From assembly GCF_014489555.1 (NCBI RefSeq), contig NZ_CP060784.1:1860001-1924000 (forward strand): a stretch of 64,000 nucleotides of DNA, in the 5' to 3' direction. Positions 1 through 7,849 of this stretch are shown piece by piece. Positions within the stretch are counted from its first letter, which is position 1. The number at the start of each line of letters is the position of its first letter. Source of the DNA: Hymenobacter qilianensis (GTDB lineage: Bacteria; Bacteroidota; Bacteroidia; Cytophagales; Hymenobacteraceae). A model generated the notes under the pieces. It was not told the origin of the DNA. It worked only from the letters and a program-made list of their open reading frames with translations, and did not search any database. Made by a program: the position numbers and the translations under genes.

Positions 1-1
1 T

Positions 2-622
2 AAGCCTAAGCATAAAGGCTCAGCGCGGTTGTTTGAAAATCCGGTTCTGGAAAGACTTACGCATACCCATATTGCCCTGCCCGTTTCTATTTTCATGATT
101 ACGGCTTTGGGCAGCCTCTATTATGGGCTTACGCATGGCCTGATTGCCGGATTCTCGGCTTTCGGACTGTTTCTGCTAGGCTGGTTTATGTTCACTTTCG
201 CGGAGTATGCTATGCACCGCTACCTGTATCATTTGCCGGCTACTACGCCTAAGCGCGCCAAGTTTCAGTACACCATGCACGGCGTACACCACGAGTTTCC
301 CAAAGACAAATCGCGCTTAGCTATGCCGCCCATTGTGTCAGTTTTCGTGGCCTCGCTGCTTTTCTTCTTGTTTCGGTTCGTATTCGGCAATGCCGCTTTC
401 GCCATTTTATCGGGCTTTATTTTTGGCTACGCGCTCTACTTGTTTGTGCACTACGCTATTCACGCCTACGCACCACCCAAGAATTTCCTGAAAGTATGGT
501 GGCATCATCATGCGCAGCACCACTATCGGCAGGATGAAATTGCCTTTGGCGTGAGCACCACTATCTGGGACCATATCATCGGCACCATGCCCGACCAGAA
601 AACCAATAAACAGCACAACTAA
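2..622 (+). CDS. Fatty-acid/sphingolipid 2-hydroxylase family protein, 5' end outside window
   Basis: Membrane di-iron hydroxylase of the fatty acid hydroxylase superfamily, expected to hydroxylate the acyl chain of (sphingo)lipids in the inner membrane. The frame is open to the left edge, so the true start lies outside; the first in-frame start-like codon is TTG at 29. Histidine clusters are visible in order: EYAMHRYLYH, HGVHHEFPKD followed by RLAMPP, HYAIH, and HHHAQHHYR followed by FGVSTTIWDHIIGT. The HGxHHxxPxDxxRLxxPP and final HxxHHY...FGV..xxWDxxxGT arrangement is that of the Scs7/FA2H branch rather than sterol desaturases. Several hydrophobic segments lie between them. A terminator follows at once. 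Substrate is inferred; Cytophagales make sphingolipids, which fits. Confidence 0.85.
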   Translation, partial: KPKHKGSARLFENPVLERLTHTHIALPVSIFMITALGSLYYGLTHGLIAGFSAFGLFLLGWFMFTFAEYAMHRYLYHLPATTPKRAKFQYTMHGVHHEFPKDKSRLAMPPIVSVFVASLLFFLFRFVFGNAAFAILSGFIFGYALYLFVHYAIHAYAPPKNFLKVWWHHHAQHHYRQDEIAFGVSTTIWDHIIGTMPDQKTNKQHN

Positions 623-637
623 TAGTTGCTGCCCAGC

Positions 638-675
638 AAAAAAGCCCCCAGACGTCGGTCTGGGGGGCTTTTTTT
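638..675. terminator. Bidirectional terminator between convergent genes
   Basis: An A-run, a stem of AGCCCCCAGAC against GTCTGGGGGGCT, a four-base loop and a T-run. It lies between the hydroxylase (+) and the small lipoprotein (-) and can serve both. It is built from two facing copies of the window-wide A/T-GCCCCCC-AG motif, the left one with five C. Confidence 0.9.
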
Positions 676-692
676 ATGGAGCTTGCTATAAC

Positions 693-863
693 CTAGCGAC
701 GCATTTTCCGCACCAGAAATGCGATGAGCACTACCACGATAAACACGCCGATGAGGGCAGTCCAGGCGCCGGCTTTGAAAATATCACCGATGAGGTCGCA
801 GCTGCTAAGCGAAAACGTGAGCAGTACGAGGAGGCCGAGGGGAAAAGGACGAAAAGTTTTCAT
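693..863 (-). CDS. Small lipoprotein with one C-terminal membrane helix (56 aa)
   Basis: I translated this from the minus strand. It begins MKTFRPFPLGLLVLL, has a lipobox LSSC at residues 19-22 followed by DLIGDIFKAGAW, then a hydrophobic stretch (ALIGVFIVVVLIAFLV) and a basic tail RKMRR. A short lipoprotein with an extra membrane helix is a recurring type in Bacteroidota; function unknown. The ATG complement is at 861-863 and the stop at 693-695. It is convergent with the hydroxylase and shares its terminator. An overlapping plus-strand frame has no coding character. Confidence 0.7.
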   Translation of the reverse strand: MKTFRPFPLGLLVLLTFSLSSCDLIGDIFKAGAWTALIGVFIVVVLIAFLVRKMRR

Positions 864-1129
864 AGGATGTCAGACAGAAGAGGAGGAAAGCCAGCACAAG
901 ACCAGACTGCCTGATGATACTGGCTTGGCTCATAAAAGGTTGAGAAGCCTTATTAAATGCAAGACTAGCGACCATCAGAATATAGTGGCAAAATCCTTGC
1001 GTTCAAGTCTGGTAGGCAGAAGCTACGGAACACGAATGCCTTACTGCTGCCTGTATATCTGCCAGATAAATAGGATTAACCGTCTATTTGCCTACTTTTC
1101 GTTTTCATTTTACTCAAAGCCTTTCCGTC

Positions 1130-1627
1130 GTGAAACTATCCTTCCTCTTTCTTAGCAGCTTACTTTATCTGCTGCTACCCATCAGGGGAGTAGCCCAGAC
1201 CGGGAAAAGTGCTTCAAGTGTCCTGGTTTCGCGTCAGGTAACGAAGAGTCAGCCAACAACGACTCAAACACCAACAGCCACCCCTGCCGCAACGGATGTG
1301 AAGTCCGCTGAGGTTATCAAGCCCGCTGAGCCCGCTAACCTGACGGGTACAGTAGTGGATGAAACTGGCAAGGCTCTGGCTGGAGTCACGGTGAGCCTGG
1401 TAGGAGCGCCCCAAGAGTCCAGCATTACCAACTCGGCGGGGGGATTTCTGCTACGCTCTCTATTGCCTTCGCCCGTGCTGCGTGTGAGCTATGCCGGCTA
1501 TGAGCAGCAGGAAGTAGCCACGAAAGGAGCAGCCCCGATGGCTATTCAGCTCAATAAGCTGCCGAACTACGAGCGGCAGCGCAAACAACGGGAGAAAGCG
1601 GCCGAAAAGGCCTATCGCAAACCCTAG
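1130..1627 (+). CDS. Secreted carboxypeptidase-regulatory-like domain protein
   Basis: About 165 residues. I chose GTG at 1130 because it gives KLSFLFLSSLLYLLLPIRG then AQ, a normal signal peptide with cleavage near VAQ; the TTG at 1088 would add 14 residues in front of it. A low-complexity Thr/Pro/Ala linker (about residues 25-65) leads into an Ig-like carboxypeptidase D regulatory fold: LTGTVVDETGKALAGVTV, SITNSAGGFLLRSL, LRVSYAGYEQQEV. This fold usually forms the N-terminal plug extension of TonB-dependent receptors; here it stands alone with a basic C-tail (NYERQRKQREKAAEKAYRKP). Probably periplasmic or surface-associated; exact role unknown. Confidence 0.75.
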   Translation: MKLSFLFLSSLLYLLLPIRGVAQTGKSASSVLVSRQVTKSQPTTTQTPTATPAATDVKSAEVIKPAEPANLTGTVVDETGKALAGVTVSLVGAPQESSITNSAGGFLLRSLLPSPVLRVSYAGYEQQEVATKGAAPMAIQLNKLPNYERQRKQREKAAEKAYRKP

Positions 1628-1687
1628 CAGAAGGCTATCGGGTCCTCATGTCATTCAGAGTAACCCTGAGCGCTATCATCACCAAAG

Positions 1688-1732
1688 AGAAAGGCCAGTA
1701 ACAGACTGTGTGTAGTCTATTACTGGCCTTTT
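1688..1732. terminator. Hairpin terminator between 1627 and tRNA-Asn
   Basis: AAAGGCCAGTAA pairs with TTACTGGCCTTT around a loop of about 16 bases and is followed by T residues on the plus strand. It ends the plus-strand gene and abuts the 3' end of the minus-strand tRNA. Confidence 0.75.
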
Positions 1733-1809
1733 TGGCGCTCCCTCCTGGGCTCGAACCAGGGACCCTCTGATTAACAGTCAGATGCTCTAACCGGCTGAGC
1801 TAAGGAAGC
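1733..1809 (-). tRNA. tRNA-Asn (anticodon GTT)
   Basis: 77 nt including an encoded CCA. The acceptor GCTTCCT pairs with AGGGAGC (one G-U). D arm GCTC/GAGC, anticodon stem TCTGA/TCAGA with loop CTGTTAA (anticodon GTT), T arm CCTGG/CCAGG with TTCGAGC, discriminator G. All elements are canonical. Confidence 0.97.
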
Positions 1810-1918
1810 GGTTATGGCGACTTTATCAGTCGTTGCGGGTGCAATGTTAGGGCAAAGCTGTAAAAATCACAAATGCTTTCTGCTTTTTCTTTTAGCTAAC
1901 TTCATTAATTGGTGATTG

Positions 1919-2356
1919 TCAGCAGATTACCGGAGATCGAAGTAGCGTACTGACGTAGTGGTCGGGGGCGGGGCCACCGCGCGCCTGGCCTTGTAGCGTA
2001 AATTGCGAGCCGCAGCAGTCGTCAACCAGAAACAAGCGGGAAGCATCGACGCTCACTGTAGAACACCCCGAATCGTAGGGGCGATAAGGACAATTGCGCT
2101 CGAAAGCGAGGTAAGTGGTAGCATTCTGGCGCACGATGATAAGCCCACGCACGCCGCCGGGTATCTCCACCGCGCCGTTGTCGGTGCGCAGCTGCGGGTA
2201 GCGCTGATCCAGAACGCTTATACTTTCTATAAAGCTTACAAATGGAATAAGCGGCTCGGCACTGTTAGAGTCGCCACAGCCTCCGAAGCCGAGCACCAAA
2301 GTCAGCGCTAAGGCCAATAGGGTGCGCTGGGGGGCTTTTTTAGCGAGAGTAGTCAT
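1919..2356 (-). CDS. Rieske-fold-like lipoprotein without the histidine ligands
   Basis: About 145 residues from the ATG at 2356 (MTTLAKKAPQRTLLALALTL), which overlaps the end of the upstream dehydrogenase gene by 17 bases, so translation may be coupled; an upstream ATG at 2395 is less likely. A lipobox-like GFGGC gives a lipoprotein. The later part looks like a small Rieske domain: ERNCPY, then FLVDDCCGSQFTLQG, then GGPAP. Canonical Rieske proteins bind 2Fe-2S with CxH and CxxH. Here the first site reads CPY and the second DCCGS, so both histidines are gone and cluster binding is doubtful. Extra cysteines (SGCSTV and the last residue) could form disulfides. Function unknown. Confidence 0.65.
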   Translation of the reverse strand: MTTLAKKAPQRTLLALALTLVLGFGGCGDSNSAEPLIPFVSFIESISVLDQRYPQLRTDNGAVEIPGGVRGLIIVRQNATTYLAFERNCPYRPYDSGCSTVSVDASRLFLVDDCCGSQFTLQGQARGGPAPDHYVSTLLRSPVIC

Positions 2357-3238
2357 AGAATCCCTTACCCGTTTTGCGGCCATGATGGCCCGCATCTACT
2401 TTCTGCTGCTGAATGCGGCTGGGCCGAAACTTGGGGTCGTAATGGAATGCCTCGAACATCGCGCTGGTCACCGAGAAGTTGGTATCAACGCCAATCAAAT
2501 CCATGAGCCGAAACGGGCCCATCCGAAAACCGGTAGCCTCCAGCAGCTCATCCACCACCTCAAACGGCGCTACCTGCTCCTCGACCAGCTTGAGACTCTC
2601 GACGTAAAAATGTCGGGCCACCCGATTCACGATAAAGCCTGGGGCATCGGCGGCACGCACGGGCTGCTTGCCAAGCTTTTCAGCCAGAGCCTGCACCGCA
2701 TCGGCTACCGCTGGGGCCGTCGCCACGCCGCTGATTACCTCCACCAGCGCCATCAGGGGGGCCGGATTGAAGAAGTGCATCCCCACAACGCGCTCCGGGT
2801 GCGGAACTGCCGCCGCCAGCCGGGTTATCGGCAACGACGACGTATTGGAAGCCAGAATAGTCTGGGGGGCATTTTGGGCTGCCAGGTTTTGGAAAAGCTC
2901 ATGCTTCACCGCAAGTTTCTCTACCACGGCCTCAATAATCAGATCGGCCTGCACAATGGCTAAGTCGGTGGTCGGGTGGAGGCGGGCCAGGGCTGCCTCC
3001 CGTTCTGCGGGGGTATTTTTCCTTTCTCTACCAGCTTGCCTAAGCCAGCCGCAATAGCTACCTCTGCCTTCGCCAGAATATCAGCGTTCAGATCAAATAA
3101 GATGGTCGGGAAGCCGTGCTGCACGCAGAGCTGAGCAATGCCCAATCCCATTGTGCCCGCACCCACCACCGCTATTGTCCTGATCTGCTGCGGAACCGAC
3201 TGCTCAGGAGCTATGGCGTTTTCGGAGGATGTAGTCAT
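2340..3238 (-). pseudogene. 3-hydroxybutyryl/3-hydroxyacyl-CoA dehydrogenase, one-base frameshift
   Basis: NAD-dependent oxidation of (S)-3-hydroxyacyl-CoA in fatty-acid or butanoate metabolism. The N-terminal Rossmann motif is VVGAGTMGLGIAQ. After the shift the frame gives ADLIIEAVVE, SNTSSLPIT, GMHFFNPAPLM (catalytic His in GMHFFNP) and the C-terminal dimer domain (PGFIVNRV, GPFRLMDLIG, GKGFYDY). The break is at the G run 3009-3013: one more G restores PPAEREAALARLHPTTDLAI and a 299-residue protein, the usual length of the family. All catalytic residues are present, so a sequencing deletion is likelier than true decay. Confidence 0.88.
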
Positions 3239-3301
3239 AGCTAATCAAGCAAAAAAAGGGAAGTGGTAGGCGTGTGATCTAGGTTAAAGAGCAGCGGTTT
3301 A

Positions 3302-4348
3302 TTAAGAGATAATGCCCTCAAACTGCCGCAGAAACCGCAAATCGTTCTCCGTGAACAAACGCAAATCCTTGATCTGATATTTCAGCATCGTAATGCGCTC
3401 AATGCCCATGCCCCAGGCGTAGCCGGAGTACACTTCAGGATCAATGCCGGAGTGCTGAAGCACAGCAGGGTCAACCATGCCGCAGCCGCCAATCTCAACC
3501 CAGCCTGAGCCTTTGCAGATGTTGCAGCCCGTGCCTTTGCAGATAAGGCAGGTGATATCAATTTCGGCGCTGGGCTCGGTGAAGGGGAAAAACGACGGCC
3601 GGAAGCGGATATTGATATCGGCCCCGAACATCTCCTGCACGAAGTAATAAACCGTTTGCTTCAAGTCAGCGAAGCTTACGCCTTCGTCAATAAAAATGCC
3701 CTCCACCTGATGAAACATCATGTGGGCGCGGGCCGAAATGGCTTCATTGCGGTACACGCGGCCCGGCATAATGCTGCGAATAGGCGGCGCTTGCGACTCC
3801 ATTACGCGCACCTGCACAGTGCTGGTATGAGTACGTAGCAGAAAATCCTCCTTTGGCTCAGCGGGGTTGCGGCGCACGAAAAACGTGTCCTGCATGTCGC
3901 GGGCCGGATGGTTTTCGGGGAAGTTCAGGGCCGTGAAGTTGTGCCAATCATCCTCAATTTCAGGGCCTTCTGCCACGTTGAAGCCAATGCGAGCGAAGAT
4001 GCGCACCATTTCCTCGCGCACTAGGCTCAGCGGATGACGCGTACCCAAAGCCTGCGGCACAGCCGGCAATGTATAGTCAAATTCAGGGTTCTGGGGGGCA
4101 TTTTCGCGGGCTGCGTCCAGTTCCTGCTGACGCTGCGTAAACCGATCGAGCGCCAGTTGCTTAAGCTGGTTTAGCTCCTGACCCACGGCGCGGCGCTGGT
4201 CCTGGGGTACGGTTTTGAGCTGGTCGAACAGGTCAGCTAGCTGGCCCTTGCGGCCTGTGAAGGCCAGGCGAAACTGCTCTACTTGTTCGGGTGTGGAAAG
4301 GTCGTGGGCTTCAATGGCCGCCCGCAGCTGGGTGATAGTCTCCTGCAT
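3302..4348 (-). CDS. pheS: Phenylalanine--tRNA ligase alpha subunit
   Basis: 348 residues, normal length for PheS, which together with PheT charges tRNA-Phe. The N-terminal helical coiled coil (about residues 1-90, with GRKGQLADLFDQLK) is followed by the class II core: GTRHPLSLV, GFNVAEGPEIEDDWHNF, NFPENHPARDMQDTFF, motif 2 RVYRNEAISARAHMMFHQVEG, and motif 3 near GYAWGMGIERITML. A CLICKGTGCNICKGSGW Cys insertion (CxxC pairs) lies just before motif 3 and is typical of this subfamily. pheT is not adjacent here. Confidence 0.97.
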   Translation of the reverse strand: MQETITQLRAAIEAHDLSTPEQVEQFRLAFTGRKGQLADLFDQLKTVPQDQRRAVGQELNQLKQLALDRFTQRQQELDAARENAPQNPEFDYTLPAVPQALGTRHPLSLVREEMVRIFARIGFNVAEGPEIEDDWHNFTALNFPENHPARDMQDTFFVRRNPAEPKEDFLLRTHTSTVQVRVMESQAPPIRSIMPGRVYRNEAISARAHMMFHQVEGIFIDEGVSFADLKQTVYYFVQEMFGADINIRFRPSFFPFTEPSAEIDITCLICKGTGCNICKGSGWVEIGGCGMVDPAVLQHSGIDPEVYSGYAWGMGIERITMLKYQIKDLRLFTENDLRFLRQFEGIIS

Positions 4349-4552
4349 AGTAGAGCAAAGGTACGCGTCCGACTCAAAATCCGATAGGTACTATTTCACG
4401 ACGTATCAAATTCGGGCTTTCTAGAAATTGGTACGATTGCTGCAAAAAGCTAGACAGAAACGGTAAAAGACTAAACGAGGGGCGCCACCCGTTAGTCTTC
4501 CGACGGTGGCCAGAGGTTCTGGTCCGATACTCATCGCCAACTCACCCTTCCT

Positions 4553-5137
4553 ATGAAATCCTTTTTGTTATCTGCCCTGGCGCTGGTCGCCATCTTCCAT
4601 ACTTCCGCTCAAGCACAAACCCCTAATAGCACTCAGTCAACCACCAATGAGTGGTTTGAGCCAGCCGCTGCTCCGGCCGCGCCAGCTTCTGCCGCTCCGG
4701 CTTCTGCCGATGACGACGTTTGGGGTAGCGCTCCAACAACTACTGCCGCTCCGGCTCCTGCTTCCGAAGAAGTAACGAACTACCGCACCGGCTGGATGAG
4801 TGCTCCTGGCATTAGCCTGAGCACTCACCAGAAGCCTACCACTGATTATTGGGGCAAACCTTTGAAAAAGCATAATAAAGCCGCTAAAAAAGCCGCTGCT
4901 ACCGTTGCCGCCGCTGGTGCAGAGACTGAAGCTGCCGCCGAAACTGATCCTATGATGCGTTCTTCCGGCGTGATGGTAGCGCCAGGCATGAGCAGTTCGC
5001 CTTACCGCGGCGTGAGCACCGACTATTGGGGCCGTCCGCTGAAGCGCAAAATTCGTCGCTCCTCATCTTCATCTTTGGCCTCGCAGCCTACTGCGGCTCC
5101 TGCCAACGCCGACGACGATACGCCCACTTCTTGGTAA
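4553..5137 (+). CDS. Secreted Ala/Pro-rich protein with two TDYWGxPLK repeats
   Basis: 194 residues. A signal peptide (MKSFLLSALALVAIFHTSAQ) is followed by low-complexity Ala/Pro/Ser/Asp sequence. Two copies of a motif stand out: APGISLSTHQKPTTDYWGKP (about residues 84-103) and APGMSSSPYRGVSTDYWGRP (about 143-162), each followed by basic residues (LKKHNK, LKRKIRR). The C-terminus is acidic (DDDTPTSW). First of three tandem relatives (with 5438 and 5950) sharing the APG...TDY(W/M)GRPLKK motif. I do not recognise a characterised family. Probably periplasmic or secreted. Confidence 0.7.
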   Translation: MKSFLLSALALVAIFHTSAQAQTPNSTQSTTNEWFEPAAAPAAPASAAPASADDDVWGSAPTTTAAPAPASEEVTNYRTGWMSAPGISLSTHQKPTTDYWGKPLKKHNKAAKKAAATVAAAGAETEAAAETDPMMRSSGVMVAPGMSSSPYRGVSTDYWGRPLKRKIRRSSSSSLASQPTAAPANADDDTPTSW

Positions 5138-5437
5138 CTGGTCGCCTGCTTAGCACTTGTTTCAAGTAGCTAAATGCGATTTTTAACTTCATTTATCCGT
5201 GCTATTAAAATGCACGTATATGGCAAGAGTACTATCACACAATATTTAATTGTGATGATACAAAGGGTTTTACTGGCCTTGTCTTTGCTTTTTCGAAGGC
5301 ACAGTTATTACAAATTTGCCTCCTGTAGAGGACACTCTAAGTATCTGATGCGGGGATAAAATTCAGAGTAATGGGGTGGCGGCGATAAGCTGTTGCCCCT
5401 TTGCTTTGCTTACATAGCCACCTTTTTCTCTTGCCCT
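5138..5437. other. 300-bp gap, no gene recognised
   Basis: Unlike the flanks, this stretch is A+T-rich. A 61-codon open frame (5174-5359) has no signal peptide, no family signature and atypical codons, so I do not call it. It presumably holds the promoter of the next gene; nothing else is seen. Confidence 0.4.
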
Positions 5438-5818
5438 ATGAAAATTAGTTTACTTGCCGTCGTGGCCCTTGTGTTTTTGTTTGTGGCGGAACCTGCCCAA
5501 GCTCAAACTCAGACCAAGAAACGCACCACCACGACTACCAAAAAAACCACCAATGGCTACCACCGCACCAGCAATGTGCGTGCGAAGCCCCGCGCTGGTG
5601 CTTACTCCCGCTACGACCGCTCCGGTCGGCGCAATGAGGAAACGACAAAGCTAGCTCCCGGCATGCGCCTGAACATGCCCAGCCCGCCCACTACCGACTA
5701 TATGGGCCGCCCCTTGAAAAAGCCTGTTGCGAAGGCCGCTTCTAGCTCGTCAACGCTTTCTTCGGAGAAGACACCCGTAAAAAAAACGACGACGGTCACC
5801 ACGAAAAAGAAGCAATAA
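5438..5818 (+). CDS. Small secreted basic protein, TDYMGRPLKK paralog
   Basis: 126 residues from the ATG at 5438, chosen because it starts a clean signal peptide (MKISLLAVVALVFLFVAEPA, then QAQ). The mature part is rich in Lys, Arg and Thr (TKKRTTTTTKKTT) and carries one APGMRLNMPSPPTTDYMGRP segment followed by LKKP. The C-terminus is again Thr/Lys-rich. Second of three tandem relatives; unlike its neighbours it is strongly basic. Function unknown; extracytoplasmic location inferred from the signal peptide. Confidence 0.7.
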   Translation: MKISLLAVVALVFLFVAEPAQAQTQTKKRTTTTTKKTTNGYHRTSNVRAKPRAGAYSRYDRSGRRNEETTKLAPGMRLNMPSPPTTDYMGRPLKKPVAKAASSSSTLSSEKTPVKKTTTVTTKKKQ

Positions 5819-5846
5819 TCTCCTGATTTTCAAAGGTAAAGCAGAA

Positions 5847-5894
5847 GGTGCCTGAATAGTTTTTCGAATAATCGACTACTATTCAGGCACTTTT
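5847..5894 (+). terminator. Hairpin terminator after 5818
   Basis: GTGCCTGAATAGT pairs with ACTATTCAGGCAC and is followed by TTTTGT. It separates the second and third TDYxGRPL paralogs, so they are probably not one transcript. Confidence 0.8.
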
Positions 5895-5949
5895 GTACGA
5901 GAAATCGTATTAGGGGCGTTACAACCTGTAACAGCTAACCTACTTTACT

Positions 5950-6423
5950 ATGCTTCGACTTGCTTTTTCAGCCCTGATTTTGACTGCCTGTTTGGGTGGA
6001 ACCAAAGCGTTGGCTCAACAGCAGCCCGCTCCGGCCGCTCCTAAACCTGCGCAGACTGCACCTGCGTCTGAACAACCTGCGACCCAATCGGCGCAACCAG
6101 CAGCCCAGGCTGCTCCTAAAACCGACACACCCCCAGCTACTTGGGTTGCCGCGGCGGCTTACGTTGATGAAGCCGAAAGTGACCCTATGTCGCGCAGTGG
6201 TGGTCAGCAGGTAGCTCCCGGTTTTACCGCAGCTCCTACTCACCGCGTTACGACCGACTATATGGGTCGTCCTTTGAACAAGCCATTTAAGCGCGTACGT
6301 CGTGCCGATGCACAACCTGCTCCGGCTCCCGCACAAGCTACCAACACGCTTGGCAACCAGACGGCTCCACCCGCGGCACCTGCTCCGGCCAAGCAAACCC
6401 AGTCAGGTACCAGCGACTGGTAA
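5950..6423 (+). CDS. Secreted Ala/Pro/Gln-rich protein, TDYMGRPL paralog
   Basis: 157 residues. Signal peptide MLRLAFSALILTACLGGTKA then LAQ. There follows a Gln/Pro/Ala-rich low-complexity region (about residues 24-65), the shared segment QQVAPGFTAAPTHRVTTDYM continued by GRPLNKPFKR, and a Pro/Ala-rich tail ending SGTSDW. The DPMSRSGG just before the motif matches DPMMRSSG in the 4553 protein, which supports common descent. Third member of the tandem set. Function unknown. Confidence 0.7.
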   Translation: MLRLAFSALILTACLGGTKALAQQQPAPAAPKPAQTAPASEQPATQSAQPAAQAAPKTDTPPATWVAAAAYVDEAESDPMSRSGGQQVAPGFTAAPTHRVTTDYMGRPLNKPFKRVRRADAQPAPAPAQATNTLGNQTAPPAAPAPAKQTQSGTSDW

Positions 6424-6440
6424 AACAACCTCATCCGAAC

Positions 6441-6476
6441 AAAAAAGCCCCCCAGCAAGTTGCTGGGGGCTTTTTT
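6441..6476. terminator. Bidirectional terminator between convergent genes
   Basis: AAAAAAGCCCCCCAGCA pairs with TGCTGGGGGCTTTTTT. It lies between the 5950 gene (+) and the M16 peptidase (-) and is built from a facing pair of the window-wide motif. Confidence 0.92.
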
Positions 6477-6507
6477 GTGAAGCTGCTAAAGCAATTATCA
6501 GTTCGCT

Positions 6508-7776
6508 TTATTCGGCGGCCACCAGTTGCTCAACAGCTTTAGGCTGAGCACGATAATACAACGTGCTGCTATTTTCAGGTCGTAGAATTTCCTGCGCGGC
6601 TTCCAGCACGTGCTCCGGCGTAACGGCCTGAATACGGGCGCTTTCCTCATTTACCAGGTTGGCGTCGCCCATAAGCTTGCTGTAGGCCAGGTTCATAGCG
6701 CGGTTCAGAAGCTCAATTTCGCTGAACACAATGCTGGCTTCGGCCTGGTTCTTCACTTTTTCCAGCTCTTCGGCGGTTACAGGCGTTGTGCGCAGCTCAG
6801 CTACCACGGCCTGCACGGCGGCATCGGCTTCTTCCAGACTTACGCCGGTGTTGAGCTTGCCGCTAATAACCAGCAGGCCAGGCTCCAAGGAACCGGTGCA
6901 GGAAGCGGAAATGCCGTTAAAAAGCTGTCGGTCTTTTACCAGCCGCTGATAGAGGCGCGATGACTTGCCCCGGCCCAGCACATCCGAAAGCAGATCGGCG
7001 GCCGTGTAGGCGTCATCGGCGCGGCCGGGCATGTGGTACACTTTATAAAACGCGCTCAACGGTACATCAGCCGTGATTTCGAGAAAGCGGGCTTCCGTTT
7101 GGCGGGGCTCCGCGGGCAATTGGCGCTCGTAGCGCGGGCCGCCGGGAATGGGGCCAAACCACTTTTCGGCCAAGCGTTGGGCTTCAGCTAACGACACGGC
7201 ACCGGCCACGACCAGAATGGCGTTCTGGGGGGCATAGTGCTTGGCGAAAAAGTTGCGCACATCATCCATCACCGCGTTTTCGATGTGGCTGATTTCCTTG
7301 CCAATAGTCGACCAGTTGTAGGGATGGTGCTGGTAAGCCAGCGGCCGCAGGCGCAGCCACACGTCGCCGTAAGGTTGGTTCAGGTAATTCTGCTTGAACT
7401 CCTCCACCACCACTTTGCGCTGCACTTCGAGGCCATTGTCGGAGAAAGCCAGCCCCAGCATCCGGTCCGATTCGAGCCAGAAGCCGGTTTCGATATTGGC
7501 GGCGGGCAACGTGAGGTAGTAATTGGTAATGTCGGGGGAAGTGAAGGCGTTATTTTCGCCTCCCACGCGCTGCAACGGCTCATCGTAGCTCGGAATATTC
7601 ACCGAGCCGGAGAACATGAGGTGCTCGAACAAGTGAGCAAAGCCGGTATGGCTGGGGTCTTCGTCGCGCGAGCCCACATTGTAGAGCACGTTCAGCACGG
7701 CCATGGGCGTGGAGTGGTCTTCGTGAACGATGCAGCGCAGGCCGTTGGCGAGGGTGAATTCTTGGAAGTGTATCAT
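6508..7776 (-). CDS. M16 (insulinase-type) zinc peptidase
   Basis: 422 residues, one M16 half-unit plus its inactive-type C-terminal domain. The inverted zinc motif HLFEHLMF (HxxEH) lies at about residues 48-55, and the distal glutamate is in VVVEEFKQNYLNQPYG about 75 residues later. FTSPDITNYYLTLP, and a C-terminal substrate-binding domain with DVLGRGKSSRLYQRL, complete the family pattern. In Bacteroidota a second M16 gene often lies next to the first; none does here. No clear signal peptide (starts MIHFQEFTLANGLR), so it may be cytoplasmic. Confidence 0.92.
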   Translation of the reverse strand: MIHFQEFTLANGLRCIVHEDHSTPMAVLNVLYNVGSRDEDPSHTGFAHLFEHLMFSGSVNIPSYDEPLQRVGGENNAFTSPDITNYYLTLPAANIETGFWLESDRMLGLAFSDNGLEVQRKVVVEEFKQNYLNQPYGDVWLRLRPLAYQHHPYNWSTIGKEISHIENAVMDDVRNFFAKHYAPQNAILVVAGAVSLAEAQRLAEKWFGPIPGGPRYERQLPAEPRQTEARFLEITADVPLSAFYKVYHMPGRADDAYTAADLLSDVLGRGKSSRLYQRLVKDRQLFNGISASCTGSLEPGLLVISGKLNTGVSLEEADAAVQAVVAELRTTPVTAEELEKVKNQAEASIVFSEIELLNRAMNLAYSKLMGDANLVNEESARIQAVTPEHVLEAAQEILRPENSSTLYYRAQPKAVEQLVAAE

Positions 7777-7849
7777 TAAAACCTAGGCTAAAATCGAGGT
7801 GGAAAGTGAATAGCAAACCAGCAGTGAAGCTATTCGGTTTGGGCGGAAG

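Noticed and set aside
724..1155. 143-codon plus-strand frame
   Set aside because: Overlaps a better minus-strand lipoprotein gene, has no signal peptide or domain, and runs into the next gene's leader.
5174..5359. 61-codon frame between two secreted-protein genes
   Set aside because: Composition differs from coding genes around it and no signal peptide or motif is seen.
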